35,234 bases of DNA from Lachnospiraceae bacterium (GTDB lineage Bacteria > Bacillota > Clostridia > Lachnospirales > Lachnospiraceae): assembly GCA_015057365.1 (NCBI GenBank), contig SVEN01000029.1:1-35234 (forward strand), read 5' to 3'. A program made the position numbers and the translations under genes. Below the pieces are notes generated by a model, which was not told where the DNA came from, searched no databases, and was given only the letters and a program-made list of their open reading frames with translations. This document shows, in pieces, positions 18,184 to 27,056 of this stretch (position 1 is its first letter; every line of letters begins with the position of its first letter).

Positions 18184-18696
18184 GTGGAGAACAATAATAT
18201 AATTTTAATCGGCATGCCGGGGGCGGGAAAGAGTACATTGGGAGTACTTCTGGCAAGAGCAATGAATTATCGTTTTATGGATACGGACCTTTTGATTCAG
18301 GAAAGAGAAGGGCGGCTTTTGCGTGAGATTATTGAGGAAGAAGGCTTAGAGCGTTTTATCGAAATCGAGGGGGAGGTAAATGCGGGAATTCAAGTGGAGC
18401 GGACGGTAATCGCGCCGGGCGGCAGTGCGATTTATTCCGAACATGCCATGAAGCATTTTTCGAAAATCGGTACCGTAGTTTATCTTCATGTACCGGTGAC
18501 GGAACTTAGGAAGCGTTTGGGAGATTTGAAGCGTCGCGGTGTGGTATTAAAGGAAGGACAGGATTTGAACTCCTTATATGAGGAACGCCGTGTATACTAT
18601 GAGCGCTATGCGCAGGTGACGGTGGATGTGACAAAACACGATATCGGAGAGGTTTTGGCAGAATTGGTGCAGAAATTAAGGGAAATCGGACGATAA
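18184..18696 (+). CDS. aroK: Shikimate kinase family protein with altered substrate site
   Basis: This 170-residue P-loop kinase has Walker A GMPGAGKS, the DTD of shikimate kinases, a GGS loop, a lid with Arg residues (LKRRGVVL) and a C-terminal EERRVYYERYA motif. Compared with E. coli AroK, the shikimate-contacting Arg in FRxxE is replaced by Ile (FIEIE), and the third Gly of the GGG motif is Ser. Substrate specificity could therefore differ. The GTG start is preferred for its AGAGGAA site and because it places the P-loop at the usual distance. An ATG at 18154 (180 residues) is the alternative. The gene has its own strong promoter. No other aromatic pathway gene is nearby. Confidence 0.72.
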   Translation: MENNNIILIGMPGAGKSTLGVLLARAMNYRFMDTDLLIQEREGRLLREIIEEEGLERFIEIEGEVNAGIQVERTVIAPGGSAIYSEHAMKHFSKIGTVVYLHVPVTELRKRLGDLKRRGVVLKEGQDLNSLYEERRVYYERYAQVTVDVTKHDIGEVLAELVQKLREIGR

Positions 18697-18697
18697 C

Positions 18698-18726
18698 TTC
18701 TTCTGTTGTATTCTACAATAGAAGAA
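18698..18726 (+). terminator. Hairpin after the shikimate-kinase-like gene
   Basis: TTCTTCTGTTGTA pairs with TACAATAGAAGAA around a 3-nt loop, starting 2 nt after the stop codon. The following T run is weak, so termination is likely but not certain. Confidence 0.45.
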
Positions 18727-18763
18727 TTAGTCTACTGTTTTAGAATGAAATATAAGAAAGTGC

Positions 18764-18791
18764 TTTACAAAATAAGAGTTTGTGGTATAAT
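18764..18791 (+). promoter_or_regulatory. Promoter of murA
   Basis: TTTACA (18764-18769), a 16-nt spacer and a perfect TATAAT (18786-18791) with extended -10 TGG. It implies a leader of about 128 nt before murA. Confidence 0.82.
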
Positions 18792-18809
18792 CAAAGTAGG
18801 GATAGTAGA

Positions 18810-18850
18810 TTTGCACAAAAATGGGGCTTGAATTATGTGCAAATTGCACA
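18810..18850. promoter_or_regulatory. Palindromic motif cluster in the murA leader, possible operator or RNA switch
   Basis: A perfect 15-bp palindrome TGTGCAAATTGCACA (18836-18850) lies just inside the predicted murA transcript. A further half-site TTTGCACA sits at 18810-18817. The half-site can pair with either arm, so the leader can form alternative hairpins. It could be a repressor operator or an RNA structure; no trans factor can be named. Confidence 0.45.
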
Positions 18851-18925
18851 AAATCCTGAGAAATAGTGTTGCGACAGGCAAACGCTACATCAATAATCAG
18901 AATAAATCCAAGTTCGAGGTGAATT

Positions 18926-20227
18926 ATGGAACAATATATGATCAAAGGTGGTAAGCCGTTAGTTGGCGAGGTTATCATCGGAGGAGCAAAAAATGCGGCA
19001 TTAGGCGTACTTGCGGCTGCAATTATGACGGATGAACCGGTACGTTTACACAATCTTCCGGACATCAGTGACGTAGACATTTTGTTAAAGGCTATCGAAG
19101 AATTAGGCGCGGTAGTGGAACGTCCGAGTGTGCACGAGGCACGTATTATGGGCGGAAGTATCACTACTTGTATTGCAGGATATGATGATTTGAGAAAGAT
19201 TCGGGCAGGGTACTATTTATGCGGTGCTTTGCTTGGTAAGTATAAAAGAGCAGAGGTTCCGCTTCCGGGCGGGTGCAATATCGGAAGTCGTCCGATTGAC
19301 CAGCATATCAAGGGCTTTGAGGCTCTGGGTGCTAAGGTTGTAATCCAACACGGCATGATTATTGCCGAGGCGGAGAAGTTAGAGGGTGCCCATATTTATT
19401 TCGACTGTAGCAGTGTAGGAGCCACCATCAACGTAATGCTGGCGGCAAGTATGGCAGAGGGCCAGACGGTATTGGAGAATGCGGCAAAGGAGCCGCACGT
19501 GGTAGAAGTAGCGAACTTCTTAAACAGCTTAGGTGCCAATATTAAGGGTGCAGGTACCGATGTCATTCGTATTTCCGGTGTATCTTCCTTGCATGGAAGC
19601 ACCTATTCCATTATTCCGGACCAGATTGAGGCGGGTACGTTTATGCTGGCGGCAGCAGCCACCAGAGGTGATGTTTTGATTAAGAATGTAATTCCGAAGC
19701 ACTTGGAGGCGGTGTCCGCAAAGCTCGTGGAAATCGGCGCCGAGGTAGAGGAGTTTGACGATGCGGTTCGTGTGGTAGCGTCGAAGCGTTTGGTACATAC
19801 CAATATTAAGACGTTGCCGTATCCGGGCTTCCCGACGGATATGCAACAGGTAATGGCTACCGTGTTGTGTGCGGCAGAGGGTACCAGTATTGTTACCGAG
19901 ACCATTTACGAGAACCGTTTTATGTATGTGGATGAGTTGACCCGTATGGGTGCCAGCATGCGTGTGGTAGAGGGTAACAGCGCCGTGATTGAAGGCGTTG
20001 ATAAGTTGACCGGAGCCATTGTGCGTGCTCTTGACCTGCGTTGCGGCGCAGCGCTTGTGGTAGCGGGCCTTATGGCAGACGGTTATACCACCGTGGAGCA
20101 TATCGAGTATGTAGAGCGCGGCTATGAGAAGTTTGTACATAAGATGTGTGAGCTGGGTGCGGCCATCGAGAAGGTAGATTCCGAGGACGCCAAGGCGATT
20201 CAGAAGTTTAAGCTGCGTGTGGGTTGA
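18926..20227 (+). CDS. murA: UDP-N-acetylglucosamine 1-carboxyvinyltransferase MurA
   Basis: The 433-residue enzyme transfers enolpyruvate from PEP to UDP-GlcNAc, the first committed step of peptidoglycan synthesis in the cytoplasm. The conserved K22-N23 pair in GAKNAAL and the catalytic Cys117 in [10 protein letters not shown] are both present, so fosfomycin should in principle modify it. The two-domain inside-out barrel length is normal. The ATG follows CGAGGTG. It is a single-gene unit with its own promoter and a strong downstream terminator. Firmicutes often carry two paralogs (MurAA/MurZ); which one this is cannot be told from the window. Confidence 0.96.
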   Translation: MEQYMIKGGKPLVGEVIIGGAKNAALGVLAAAIMTDEPVRLHNLPDISDVDILLKAIEELGAVVERPSVHEARIMGGSITTCIAGYDDLRKIRAGYYLCGALLGKYKRAEVPLPGGCNIGSRPIDQHIKGFEALGAKVVIQHGMIIAEAEKLEGAHIYFDCSSVGATINVMLAASMAEGQTVLENAAKEPHVVEVANFLNSLGANIKGAGTDVIRISGVSSLHGSTYSIIPDQIEAGTFMLAAAATRGDVLIKNVIPKHLEAVSAKLVEIGAEVEEFDDAVRVVASKRLVHTNIKTLPYPGFPTDMQQVMATVLCAAEGTSIVTETIYENRFMYVDELTRMGASMRVVEGNSAVIEGVDKLTGAIVRALDLRCGAALVVAGLMADGYTTVEHIEYVERGYEKFVHKMCELGAAIEKVDSEDAKAIQKFKLRVG

Positions 20228-20248
20228 TAAGACAGAAGGAAAGATTAC

Positions 20249-20287
20249 AAGTGGCTGTCGCATGATGAATGCGACAGCCACTTTTTA
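20249..20287. terminator. Intrinsic terminator after murA, shared with the convergent anti-sigma gene
   Basis: AGTGGCTGTCGCAT (20250-20263) pairs perfectly with ATGCGACAGCCACT (20269-20282) around a 5-nt loop, followed by TTTT on the plus strand. The anti-sigma stop codon falls in the 3' flank, so it may act on both strands. Confidence 0.88.
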
Positions 20288-21292
20288 CTTTACCTGCTCC
20301 ATAGGAAATGTGATTTCCCAGTCTCCTTCAATCAGAAGACCGCTGTTTACAAATTCCCCGTATATCTTGTAGTTTTCCAGTTCCTCGTAGGGCAGTTCGA
20401 AAATGTATTCATCGTAACTGTCAATCAGAGAGGCATCCCGAAAGTCGACACAATAGGAACAATCCAACTTTTCTTCGTTTTCGTCCTGTAACCATATCCA
20501 GCCGTGATTATCCGTGGTTCCGATATCCCCATAACAAATCTGGACATGCAATTTCCCGTTTTCGTAACCGAGACCGGTGACGGAGATACCCGAAAGCGGA
20601 GTAGAAAAAGGAGAGGATGCAGGCTGTATAATCACGGTGTCAGCCGGATAAGGAGCGCCTCCGCCGCCCAGGATTCTGACATTATCCATAAGAATGGGGG
20701 TGTCGGTGACGGAAGATAGAGAGATATCCTCTAAGACTCCGTTAAACTGCCCCTTTTTGCATAATAGCTTGGAGAGGGAAACGGTAACTTTACTTCCGGA
20801 GAGAGAGGAGCCGTCCATCTGCTCCATCAGAACCGCAAAAGCAGCAACCCCTGTGTCCTCATTGTAATCCAGCAAATTACAAGTAGCGGAGCTGTCCTTT
20901 ATGTTACGAATATTGTAACTGTCAAATAAATCCACGGTTTCGTCAATCCGGTCGCCGGTTAAGTCTTTGATACAAATAATTGCCTCTGCGGTATCGCCGT
21001 GAATATAGGCAGAGTCTACCTCTACCTGAATCCCTTGGTCAACACAGGAAAGGTTGACCGGCTTAAATTTTTGGGCAAGGGATGGAGATATACTGTATAG
21101 TAAGTGGTATGCCGGCTCCACATCGGCGGCTGCAAGTGCCGGAACCGAGCCGAAGCAGACAAGAGCGATGGCAGCGGCAACGGCCAGCTTCCGGACCGGA
21201 AAGCCGATGGCTTTTTTCTTTGTTTCTTTTGCTTCTTTTATCATGTTGTCATCAATCATACCGATGGCTTCAGTGAGTTTGTCAATATTCAA
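20285..21292 (-). CDS. Anti-sigma factor-like membrane protein (DUF4179 type)
   Basis: The 335-residue protein has a short cytoplasmic N-terminus (LTEAIGMIDDNMI, typical of these anti-sigma factors), one transmembrane segment at about residues 35-55, and a long extracytoplasmic beta-rich region of DUF4179 character. It probably sequesters the ECF sigma factor encoded just upstream until an envelope signal is sensed. The start is most likely the TTG that lies 8 nt after GGAAGG. The GTG three codons earlier overlaps that ribosome binding site. The start lies inside the sigma gene's last codons, so translation is coupled. The signal sensed is unknown. Confidence 0.83.
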   Translation of the reverse strand: MNIDKLTEAIGMIDDNMIKEAKETKKKAIGFPVRKLAVAAAIALVCFGSVPALAAADVEPAYHLLYSISPSLAQKFKPVNLSCVDQGIQVEVDSAYIHGDTAEAIICIKDLTGDRIDETVDLFDSYNIRNIKDSSATCNLLDYNEDTGVAAFAVLMEQMDGSSLSGSKVTVSLSKLLCKKGQFNGVLEDISLSSVTDTPILMDNVRILGGGGAPYPADTVIIQPASSPFSTPLSGISVTGLGYENGKLHVQICYGDIGTTDNHGWIWLQDENEEKLDCSYCVDFRDASLIDSYDEYIFELPYEELENYKIYGEFVNSGLLIEGDWEITFPMEQVK

Positions 21293-21848
21293 GCAGAACA
21301 CCTTCCTTTTTTAGTTTGTCTCGAAGTTTTGTACGGGTGCGGAATAACATGGATTTTACTTTTGTTTCCCGGAACCCGAATTGACGGGAGATGGAGCCGA
21401 TGCTGTCAAAGTACCAGTAGCGGCAAATGAAAATGTGCCGTTCCGTGGCCGGAAGCGCGGAAAGAAAAGCGTTGATGTGAAGAGCAATCTCTTTTGCCTC
21501 CAGTTCAGCGTCGATATCGTGTTTTGCGGGAATACAGTCCGCCAGTTCCTCGTATGTAAGGGCAATCTCACCTTTGCCTCGCTTTTGCGCCTGCTTGTCG
21601 CGACGGCGTTTCAAACTGACGTGCCGGGTGATTTTTCCCAGATACGAAGAGAGTACCTCCGGTTTATGGGGAGGAATGCTGTTCCATGCGCCTAAATAGG
21701 TGTCGTTTACACTTTCCTCCGCATCCTCTTTGTCGTATAAGATATTGTAGGCCACAGAGTAGCAGTAATTTCCGTACTTTTTTGCGGTGGCGGAAATGGC
21801 AGCTTCGTCTCTGTTCAGGTACAAATCTATAATTTCTTTGTCTTCCAT
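21282..21848 (-). CDS. ECF-family RNA polymerase sigma factor
   Basis: The 188-residue protein has sigma region 2 (about residues 15-85, with NILYDKEDAEESVNDTYLGAW) and region 4 (about 115-180, with the helix-turn-helix RQFGFRETKVKSML). It directs RNA polymerase to a small envelope-stress-type regulon and is paired with the DUF4179-type anti-sigma gene that overlaps its 3' end. The ATG after GGGAGGGGAACC is chosen; a longer reading adds 12 residues without a ribosome binding site. Autoregulation is plausible because a TGCAACC element lies upstream. Confidence 0.9.
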   Translation of the reverse strand: MEDKEIIDLYLNRDEAAISATAKKYGNYCYSVAYNILYDKEDAEESVNDTYLGAWNSIPPHKPEVLSSYLGKITRHVSLKRRRDKQAQKRGKGEIALTYEELADCIPAKHDIDAELEAKEIALHINAFLSALPATERHIFICRYWYFDSIGSISRQFGFRETKVKSMLFRTRTKLRDKLKKEGVLLEY

Positions 21849-21885
21849 GGTTCCCCTCCCTTGGTTTGATAAGAGCTCTTTCACC

Positions 21886-21918
21886 TATATAACTACCGAA
21901 ATTTTCCGTACGGTTGCA
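21886..21918 (-). promoter_or_regulatory. Candidate ECF-type autoregulated promoter
   Basis: On the minus strand TGCAACC (21912-21918) resembles an ECF -35 element with its AAC core. It is followed at promoter spacing by a GTTATATAGG region, 40-70 nt before the sigma gene. The -10 assignment is uncertain. Confidence 0.4.
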
Positions 21919-21944
21919 TACTTTTTACAAAAAAAGACAAACGT

Positions 21945-21976
21945 AAAAAGTGCTGCCACAAATTTTGCGGCAGCAC
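21945..21976 (-). terminator. Intrinsic terminator of mtnN (pfs)
   Basis: On the minus strand GTGCTGCC pairs with GGCAGCAC across an A/T-rich loop and is followed by TTTTTACG. It lies just downstream of the nucleosidase stop codon. Confidence 0.82.
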
Positions 21977-22001
21977 CGTGAATAAAGCAAAAGATATAGC
22001 G

Positions 22002-22703
22002 TTATGCCAGTCTTCTCGCCAGCTCGCATACCAGATTTACCGTATGGGTAATGGCCTTTGCCTCAAAGGTCGGGTAATCTTCGCTTGCGGAATCGTCCGC
22101 TTTGTCGGAAATGGCGCGGATGATTAAGAACGGGATTTGGTTGTTGTGTGCGGTCTGAGCAATGGCAGCGCCCTCCATTTCGGTACACATGCCGTGGAAG
22201 GTGGCGGTGAGCCAGTCTTTCTTTGCCTTGTCGGCGATAAACTGGTCGCCGGTGACGATGCGTCCCTCATGAACGGTAATTTCCGGATTTACATCCCGAC
22301 AAACCTCTCCTGCAAGGGTGCGGAGTGTTTCGTCCGCTACGAAAACAGAGGTGTCCATGCGCGGGATTACGCCTACGTCGTAGCCGAAAGCCACCGCATC
22401 CATATCGTGCTGTAGGGCGTCTGTGGAAAGTACGATATCGCCGATATCGATGGCAGCATCCAAAGAGCCGGCGATACCGGTATTAATAATAGCGTCGGTG
22501 CCGAATAAATCGATTAACTGCTGGGTGCAGATGGCGGCATTTACCTTGCCGATGCCGGAGCGCACCACAACCACCGGTAAGCCCTGTAATTTACCTTCGT
22601 AAAAGGTCAGAGAGGCACGTTCGGTGATTTGTACCTCTGTCATAGCTTCTTTCATACGTGCAACTTCTTCTTCCATTGCACCGATAATTCCGAGTTTTTT
22701 CAT
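22002..22703 (-). CDS. mtnN: 5'-methylthioadenosine/S-adenosylhomocysteine nucleosidase
   Basis: The 233-residue enzyme cleaves adenine from methylthioadenosine and S-adenosylhomocysteine, recycling SAM by-products in the cytosol. Conserved features are IIGAMEEEV (E12), NTGIAGSL, the MEGAAIAQ motif with its purine/ribose-contacting Glu (E177) and ISDKAD (D200). The ATG follows GAAAGGAAGATTCTT and fits the family length exactly. A longer reading adds 33 unrelated residues. It is a single-gene unit with its own promoter and terminator. Confidence 0.95.
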   Translation of the reverse strand: MKKLGIIGAMEEEVARMKEAMTEVQITERASLTFYEGKLQGLPVVVVRSGIGKVNAAICTQQLIDLFGTDAIINTGIAGSLDAAIDIGDIVLSTDALQHDMDAVAFGYDVGVIPRMDTSVFVADETLRTLAGEVCRDVNPEITVHEGRIVTGDQFIADKAKKDWLTATFHGMCTEMEGAAIAQTAHNNQIPFLIIRAISDKADDSASEDYPTFEAKAITHTVNLVCELARRLA

Positions 22704-22792
22704 AAGAATCTTCCTTTCGGTTCCGGGCGTATTTTGTCTGTTTTTCGTGAAAAGGAAAAATCGGACAAGCCGATACCCGATATACGCTTTTA

Positions 22793-22821
22793 AGTGTAGC
22801 ATAAATCGCGGAAAAGCACAA
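22793..22821 (-). promoter_or_regulatory. Promoter of mtnN
   Basis: On the minus strand TTGTGC (22816-22821), a 17-nt spacer and TACACT (22793-22798) with extended -10 TGC lie about 90 nt before the start. Confidence 0.55.
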
Positions 22822-22841
22822 TGAACTTTCTGTGATTTGAC

Positions 22842-22870
22842 TTGATTTTCTTGATGGCATTTCGTATAAT
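22842..22870 (+). promoter_or_regulatory. Promoter of the TSCPD-murG pair
   Basis: TTGATT (22842-22847), a 17-nt spacer and a perfect TATAAT (22865-22870). It is about 90 nt before the TSCPD gene start. Confidence 0.7.
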
Positions 22871-22960
22871 AGGGGCAGATTTAGTAGGAATTTTATGTTG
22901 TTTCGGTGGACTTTGTGATAGAAAAAGGTGCACACGGAACGGAAAAGGAGCATATACTAT

Positions 22961-23200
22961 ATGAGATATAAGACATCAGGGACCTGTTCTTCCGCCATCG
23001 ATTTTGAGGTAGAGGACGGAATTGTAAAAGAAGTGAAGTTTATCGGCGGCTGCAACGGCAATACCCAGGGCGTTGCGGCATTGGTAAAAGGAATGCCGGT
23101 GGAGGAAGTGATTTCCAGACTGGAAGGGATTAAGTGTGGGTTTAAGCCGACATCCTGTCCGGATCAGCTTGCCAAGGCATTAAAGGAATGGAGGGCATAG
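22961..23200 (+). CDS. TSCPD-domain protein (TIGR03905 type)
   Basis: This 79-residue protein is essentially one TSCPD domain, with Cys residues in GTCSS, GGCNGN and KCGFKPTSCPDQ positioned as in the family, possibly a metal or redox site. The domain also occurs at the C-terminus of some class II ribonucleotide reductases, but the stand-alone proteins have no firm function. The ATG lies 10 nt after AAAAGGAG. murG begins 6 nt after its stop, so they share a transcript. A functional link with cell-wall synthesis is not implied by the sequence itself. Confidence 0.88.
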   Translation: MRYKTSGTCSSAIDFEVEDGIVKEVKFIGGCNGNTQGVAALVKGMPVEEVISRLEGIKCGFKPTSCPDQLAKALKEWRA

Positions 23201-23206
23201 CGCCTT

Positions 23207-24271
23207 ATGAAACATATTGTATTTACCGGTGGCGGTACCGCCGGACACGTAACCCCGAATATAGCGTTGTTTCCGGCGGTAAAGGAAGCAGGCTATGAGA
23301 TTTCTTACATCGGCTCCTATGAGGGCATTGAAAAAGAACTGATTACCGGACAGGGAGTGACCTATTACGGGATTGATTCCGGTAAGTTCCGCCGTTACTT
23401 TTCCTGGAAGAATTTTACGGACCCGTTTCATGTGGTAAAGGGATATTTTCAGGCAAAGAAACTGTTAAAGAATCTGAATCCGAATATTGTATTTTCCAAG
23501 GGCGGCTTTGTATCCGTGCCGGTGGTGATGGCAGCAAAAAAGTGCAAGATACCGTGCATTATCCATGAGTCCGATATTACGCCGGGGCTGGCCAATAAGC
23601 TGGCGATTCCGTCTGCTACGAAGGTGTGCTCCAATTTTCCGGAGACCTTAAACTATTTGCCAAAGGAGAAGGCGGTACTGACCGGTTCTCCGATTCGTAA
23701 AGAATTGTTTACGGGTAATAAAATTAAGGGACTGGATTTTTGTGGTTTTACGGCCAATAAACCGGTGCTTTTGGTGATCGGAGGAAGTACCGGGGCGGCA
23801 GCGGTAAACAATGCCATCCGTGATTTATTGCCGACGCTTTTGCAACAGTTCCAGATCATTCACCTTTGCGGAAAAGGAAAGACCGACGAGAAATTTAACG
23901 GCCGTGAGGGCTACGTGCAGTTTGAATATATTGATAAAGAATTAAAGGATTTGTTTGCGGCAGCGGATATCATTGTGTCTCGTGCGGGAGCAAATGCCAT
24001 CTGCGAGCTTTTGGCACTGAAAAAGCCGAATATTCTCATTCCCCTTTCTGCGGCAGCCAGCAGAGGAGATCAGATTTTAAATGCGGAATCCTTTGAGCGC
24101 CAGGGCTTTTCCTATGTGTTAAAGGAAGAAGACGTGACCAATGAGACCTTGCTGGCAGCGGTGAACGAGGTGTATGCAAATCGCGATAAGTATGTGGCGG
24201 CAATGAATGAGAGTAAATTAAACAGCGCCATTGAGACCATTACGGAGATGATAAAGACGCTGTCGAAATAG
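23207..24271 (+). CDS. murG: UDP-GlcNAc:lipid I N-acetylglucosaminyltransferase MurG
   Basis: The 354-residue GT28 enzyme adds GlcNAc to lipid I to make lipid II at the inner membrane face. The N-terminal glycine loop GGGTAGH (residues 8-14), the central VIGGSTGA loop and the C-terminal RAGANAICELLALKKPNILIPL donor-binding region are all present. Length is normal. It stands outside a dcw cluster here, transcribed with the upstream TSCPD gene. Some clostridia carry a second MurG-like copy, so it may be one of two paralogs. Confidence 0.95.
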   Translation: MKHIVFTGGGTAGHVTPNIALFPAVKEAGYEISYIGSYEGIEKELITGQGVTYYGIDSGKFRRYFSWKNFTDPFHVVKGYFQAKKLLKNLNPNIVFSKGGFVSVPVVMAAKKCKIPCIIHESDITPGLANKLAIPSATKVCSNFPETLNYLPKEKAVLTGSPIRKELFTGNKIKGLDFCGFTANKPVLLVIGGSTGAAAVNNAIRDLLPTLLQQFQIIHLCGKGKTDEKFNGREGYVQFEYIDKELKDLFAAADIIVSRAGANAICELLALKKPNILIPLSAAASRGDQILNAESFERQGFSYVLKEEDVTNETLLAAVNEVYANRDKYVAAMNESKLNSAIETITEMIKTLSK

Positions 24272-24277
24272 GGAGAA

Positions 24278-24574
24278 GGGGCTTTCGCTTTATTATGCGT
24301 GGCCCCTGCTTTTACGCTTAAGGGTATGGGGGCGTTGTGGCGACAATTTTTATCCCTTTTTGCAAGTCGCAACGCTCCGTCAAACTTCCTCCAAGAACGA
24401 CTAGGACGCTCGGGAGTGACCTCGCGCCCAGTCTTTTCTAGGAGGTGATTTCGACTGCGCTAAAATCGCGCCCCTTCGGGAAAAGCAAAAAGCGGATATA
24501 AAATTGTTGCCACAACGGCTGATAGTTTTCTAAGCGTAAAAGCGGGGAGGCGACATGTGATATGCGAAAGCCCC
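24278..24574. repeat. Large imperfect fold-back element A (noncoding)
   Basis: This fills most of the gene-free stretch between murG and the radical SAM gene. Outer arms GGGGCTTTCGC (24278) and GCGAAAGCCCC (24564) pair. So do GCTTTTACGCTTA (24308) with TAAGCGTAAAAGC (24531), and CGTTGTGGCGACAATTTT (24333) with AAAATTGTTGCCACAACG (24500). Inside is a core, CGCAACGCTCCG (24368) and CGCGCCCCTTCGGGAAA (24467), shared exactly with the element near 27.4 kb. The spacing suggests a long hairpin nearly 300 nt in span. It may be a miniature mobile element, a structured RNA, or both. The final 100 bases before the next gene hold only a short GGCTGCAGCC palindrome. Confidence 0.72.
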
Positions 24575-24675
24575 GTTTCCGCCATAGGAATTATCAGTAA
24601 AACTTGGGCTGCAGCCAATGACAGTACATGGCTACAAGGAGCACACTTGTTAGATTGAAAAGGAGGAGTTCCGGG

Positions 24676-26439
24676 ATGAAGTTTCTTTTAGTTGCGATTA
24701 ATTCAAAATATATTCACTCCAACCCGGCAGTGTACAGTCTGCGAGCCTATGCGGGGGAGGAGCTCCGTGAGCATGTGGAACTGGCGGAGTACACCATCAA
24801 TCATGCCTTTACGGATGTGTTGGCGGATATTTATAAGAGACAGCCGGATGTCATCGGGTTTTCCTGCTATATCTGGAATATCGGGATGGTCCGGGAACTG
24901 ACAAAGGAGCTTCATAAGCTGATGCCTGAGGTGCCGGTTTGGCTGGGAGGTCCGGAGGTGTCTTATGATGCACCGAAGGTTCTTTGTGCGCACCCGGAAG
25001 TGACCGGTATCATGGTAGGAGAAGGAGAGGAGACGTTCCGGGAGTTGCTTACTTATTATGTGGAGAGGGAGGGAAGTCTTGCAGAAGGGAGCTTCGGAAC
25101 CGATGCCGAAGTCCTTTTAAGAATAAAAGGACTTTGTCTTCGGTCAGGTTACACAACGCCCCGAGAGCTGACGGATATGAATACCCTGCCGTTTTTGTAC
25201 GAAGATTTATCCGCTTTTGAGAACCGGATTATCTACTATGAATCCAGCAGAGGTTGCCCGTTCCGGTGCAGTTATTGTCTCAGTTCCATTGATAAAACAG
25301 TGCGGCTTCGGGACTTGGATACAGTGAAAAAGGAGCTACAGTTTTTCATGGACTATCGGGTAAAACAGGTAAAATTTGTGGATCGGACCTTTAACTGTAA
25401 CCATGCCCATGCCACGGAGATTTGGAAGTATATTTTAGATCACGATAACGGCGTGACGAATTTTCACTTTGAGATTTCCGCGGATTTGTTGAACGAGGAG
25501 GAGCTTGCGCTGCTTTCCCGGATGCGGCCGGGGCTGGTGCAGCTTGAAATCGGGGTGCAGTCGGTAAATTCGGAGACGCTGGCGGCGATTCACCGAAAGA
25601 TGAACGTGGACAGGCTGGAGCAGATTGTGGCGCGGATTAACAGTGGCAATAATGTGCATCAGCATCTGGATTTGATTGCGGGACTGCCGTATGAAGATTA
25701 TGAAAGCTTTGGGCGGTCCTTTGACCGGGTATATGCCATGGGGCCGGAGCAATTGCAATTGGGATTTTTAAAGGTGCTTACAGGTTCTGAGATGCATGCA
25801 CGAGCAGAGGAATTCGGTATTTGTTATACAGATAAGCCGCCTTACGAGGTGTTGTATACAAAGTGGTTGACTTTTCCGGATGTGCTTCGATTAAAGCGTA
25901 TCGAAGAGATGGTGGAGCTTTACTACAACAGCAACCAGTTTGTACATACCTTGCGATTCTTAGAGCAGGCGTTTCTGTCACCGTTCCGAATGTATGAGGC
26001 GTTGGCGGAGTTTTACGAGGAAAAGGGTTATTTTGTAAACAGTCCGGCCAGAAGCTACCGGTATCAGGTGTTGCTTGCTTTTGCTTGTGAAAAGGACCGG
26101 TCGCATGAGGTGGTGTACCGGGAACTTTTGACCTATGATTTGTACCTGCGGGAAAACGTAAAGAGTCGACCGGACTTTGCGGCAGACCTTACGCCTTATA
26201 AGGAGGCGATGCGGGAGTTCTATCGCAGAGAAGAAGAGACACGAACCTATCTTCCGGAGTATGAAGCTTACGATTCCAAACAGCTGGCGCGGATGACGCA
26301 TCTGGAGCCTTTTACCTATCCGGTATGGGATATGGGAATACGCGGAAAGGTTAAGGCAGCAGAGGAACCGTTATTTGTACTCTTTGATTATGAAAAAAGA
26401 AGTCCGCTGACGGGGGATGCGCGGGTGATGGTAATATAG
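24676..26439 (+). CDS. B12-binding-domain radical SAM protein (DUF4080 type)
   Basis: The 587-residue protein has an N-terminal cobalamin-binding-like Rossmann domain (residues 1-140, LLVAINSKYIHSNPAVYSL, GFSCYIWNIG) and a radical SAM barrel with the cluster motif CPFRCSYC (C194, C198, C201). A C-terminal DUF4080-like region (about 400-587) completes it. It should bind a 4Fe-4S cluster and SAM to make a 5'-deoxyadenosyl radical. The substrate is unknown. The chosen ATG follows AAGGAGGAGTTCCGGG. An upstream reading of 16 more residues has no ribosome binding site. Confidence 0.88.
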   Translation: MKFLLVAINSKYIHSNPAVYSLRAYAGEELREHVELAEYTINHAFTDVLADIYKRQPDVIGFSCYIWNIGMVRELTKELHKLMPEVPVWLGGPEVSYDAPKVLCAHPEVTGIMVGEGEETFRELLTYYVEREGSLAEGSFGTDAEVLLRIKGLCLRSGYTTPRELTDMNTLPFLYEDLSAFENRIIYYESSRGCPFRCSYCLSSIDKTVRLRDLDTVKKELQFFMDYRVKQVKFVDRTFNCNHAHATEIWKYILDHDNGVTNFHFEISADLLNEEELALLSRMRPGLVQLEIGVQSVNSETLAAIHRKMNVDRLEQIVARINSGNNVHQHLDLIAGLPYEDYESFGRSFDRVYAMGPEQLQLGFLKVLTGSEMHARAEEFGICYTDKPPYEVLYTKWLTFPDVLRLKRIEEMVELYYNSNQFVHTLRFLEQAFLSPFRMYEALAEFYEEKGYFVNSPARSYRYQVLLAFACEKDRSHEVVYRELLTYDLYLRENVKSRPDFAADLTPYKEAMREFYRREEETRTYLPEYEAYDSKQLARMTHLEPFTYPVWDMGIRGKVKAAEEPLFVLFDYEKRSPLTGDARVMVI

Positions 26440-26478
26440 GTTACATATGCGGAAGGTATTGCTATGAGGAGGTATTAT

Positions 26479-27003
26479 ATGAAACGAATGAGATGGTATC
26501 TATGTTTACTTGCATTTTGCATCGTAAGTATGGTAGGTTGTAAACAAGCAGAAGACGGAACGGTATATACAGAGGATGAAGTATATATTCATAGCTATGA
26601 ATGCGGTTATTTGTACGGTTATGAGATTCCAAAATCGTATCATATCGTGATTGAAACGGGGGAGCAATTGGAGTATGCGATACAAAACTATGGTATATGT
26701 GAAATTTCGGGTAAGTGCAAAGAAATGATAGAGCAGCATTCCATAGACGACTATACCTTTGTATTGCGATATGACGAGGTCTCTTCGGGAGGCTATTATT
26801 ACCATGTGGACAGGGTAATAATAAAACCGGATTCGGTTTTATTAAAAAACGACAAGAAAAGCCATTCGGCACGGGGCGATGCGCAACCTCAGGTAATGGG
26901 AGGATTCTTTCATATGGCGGCGATTCCCAAGGAATATCTGGAAGGCTGTGATTATTCCGGGATGAACGCGATTTTCCCGGGGGAAACGGAGTCGAAGGAA
27001 TGA
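26479..27003 (+). CDS. Small secreted lipoprotein of unknown function
   Basis: The 174-residue protein begins with a lipoprotein signal peptide ending in the lipobox SMVGC (Cys21). The mature part is acidic, Tyr-rich and has no domain I recognise. The ATG follows GAGGAGG at 6 nt; five codons of longer reading overlap that site. It ends about 50 nt before the SRP RNA promoter. It could be a stand-alone surface protein; the neighbours give no clue to function. Confidence 0.75.
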   Translation: MKRMRWYLCLLAFCIVSMVGCKQAEDGTVYTEDEVYIHSYECGYLYGYEIPKSYHIVIETGEQLEYAIQNYGICEISGKCKEMIEQHSIDDYTFVLRYDEVSSGGYYYHVDRVIIKPDSVLLKNDKKSHSARGDAQPQVMGGFFHMAAIPKEYLEGCDYSGMNAIFPGETESKE

Positions 27004-27056
27004 CAGAGGAAATGGGGGACTGCAGAGCGGCATTCGGAAATTTCCAAATTACTCCC

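Noticed and set aside
19529..20281. 250-codon minus-strand reading frame opposite murA
   Set aside because: His/Thr-rich antisense shadow of murA, without family resemblance or ribosome binding site, and it runs into murA's terminator.
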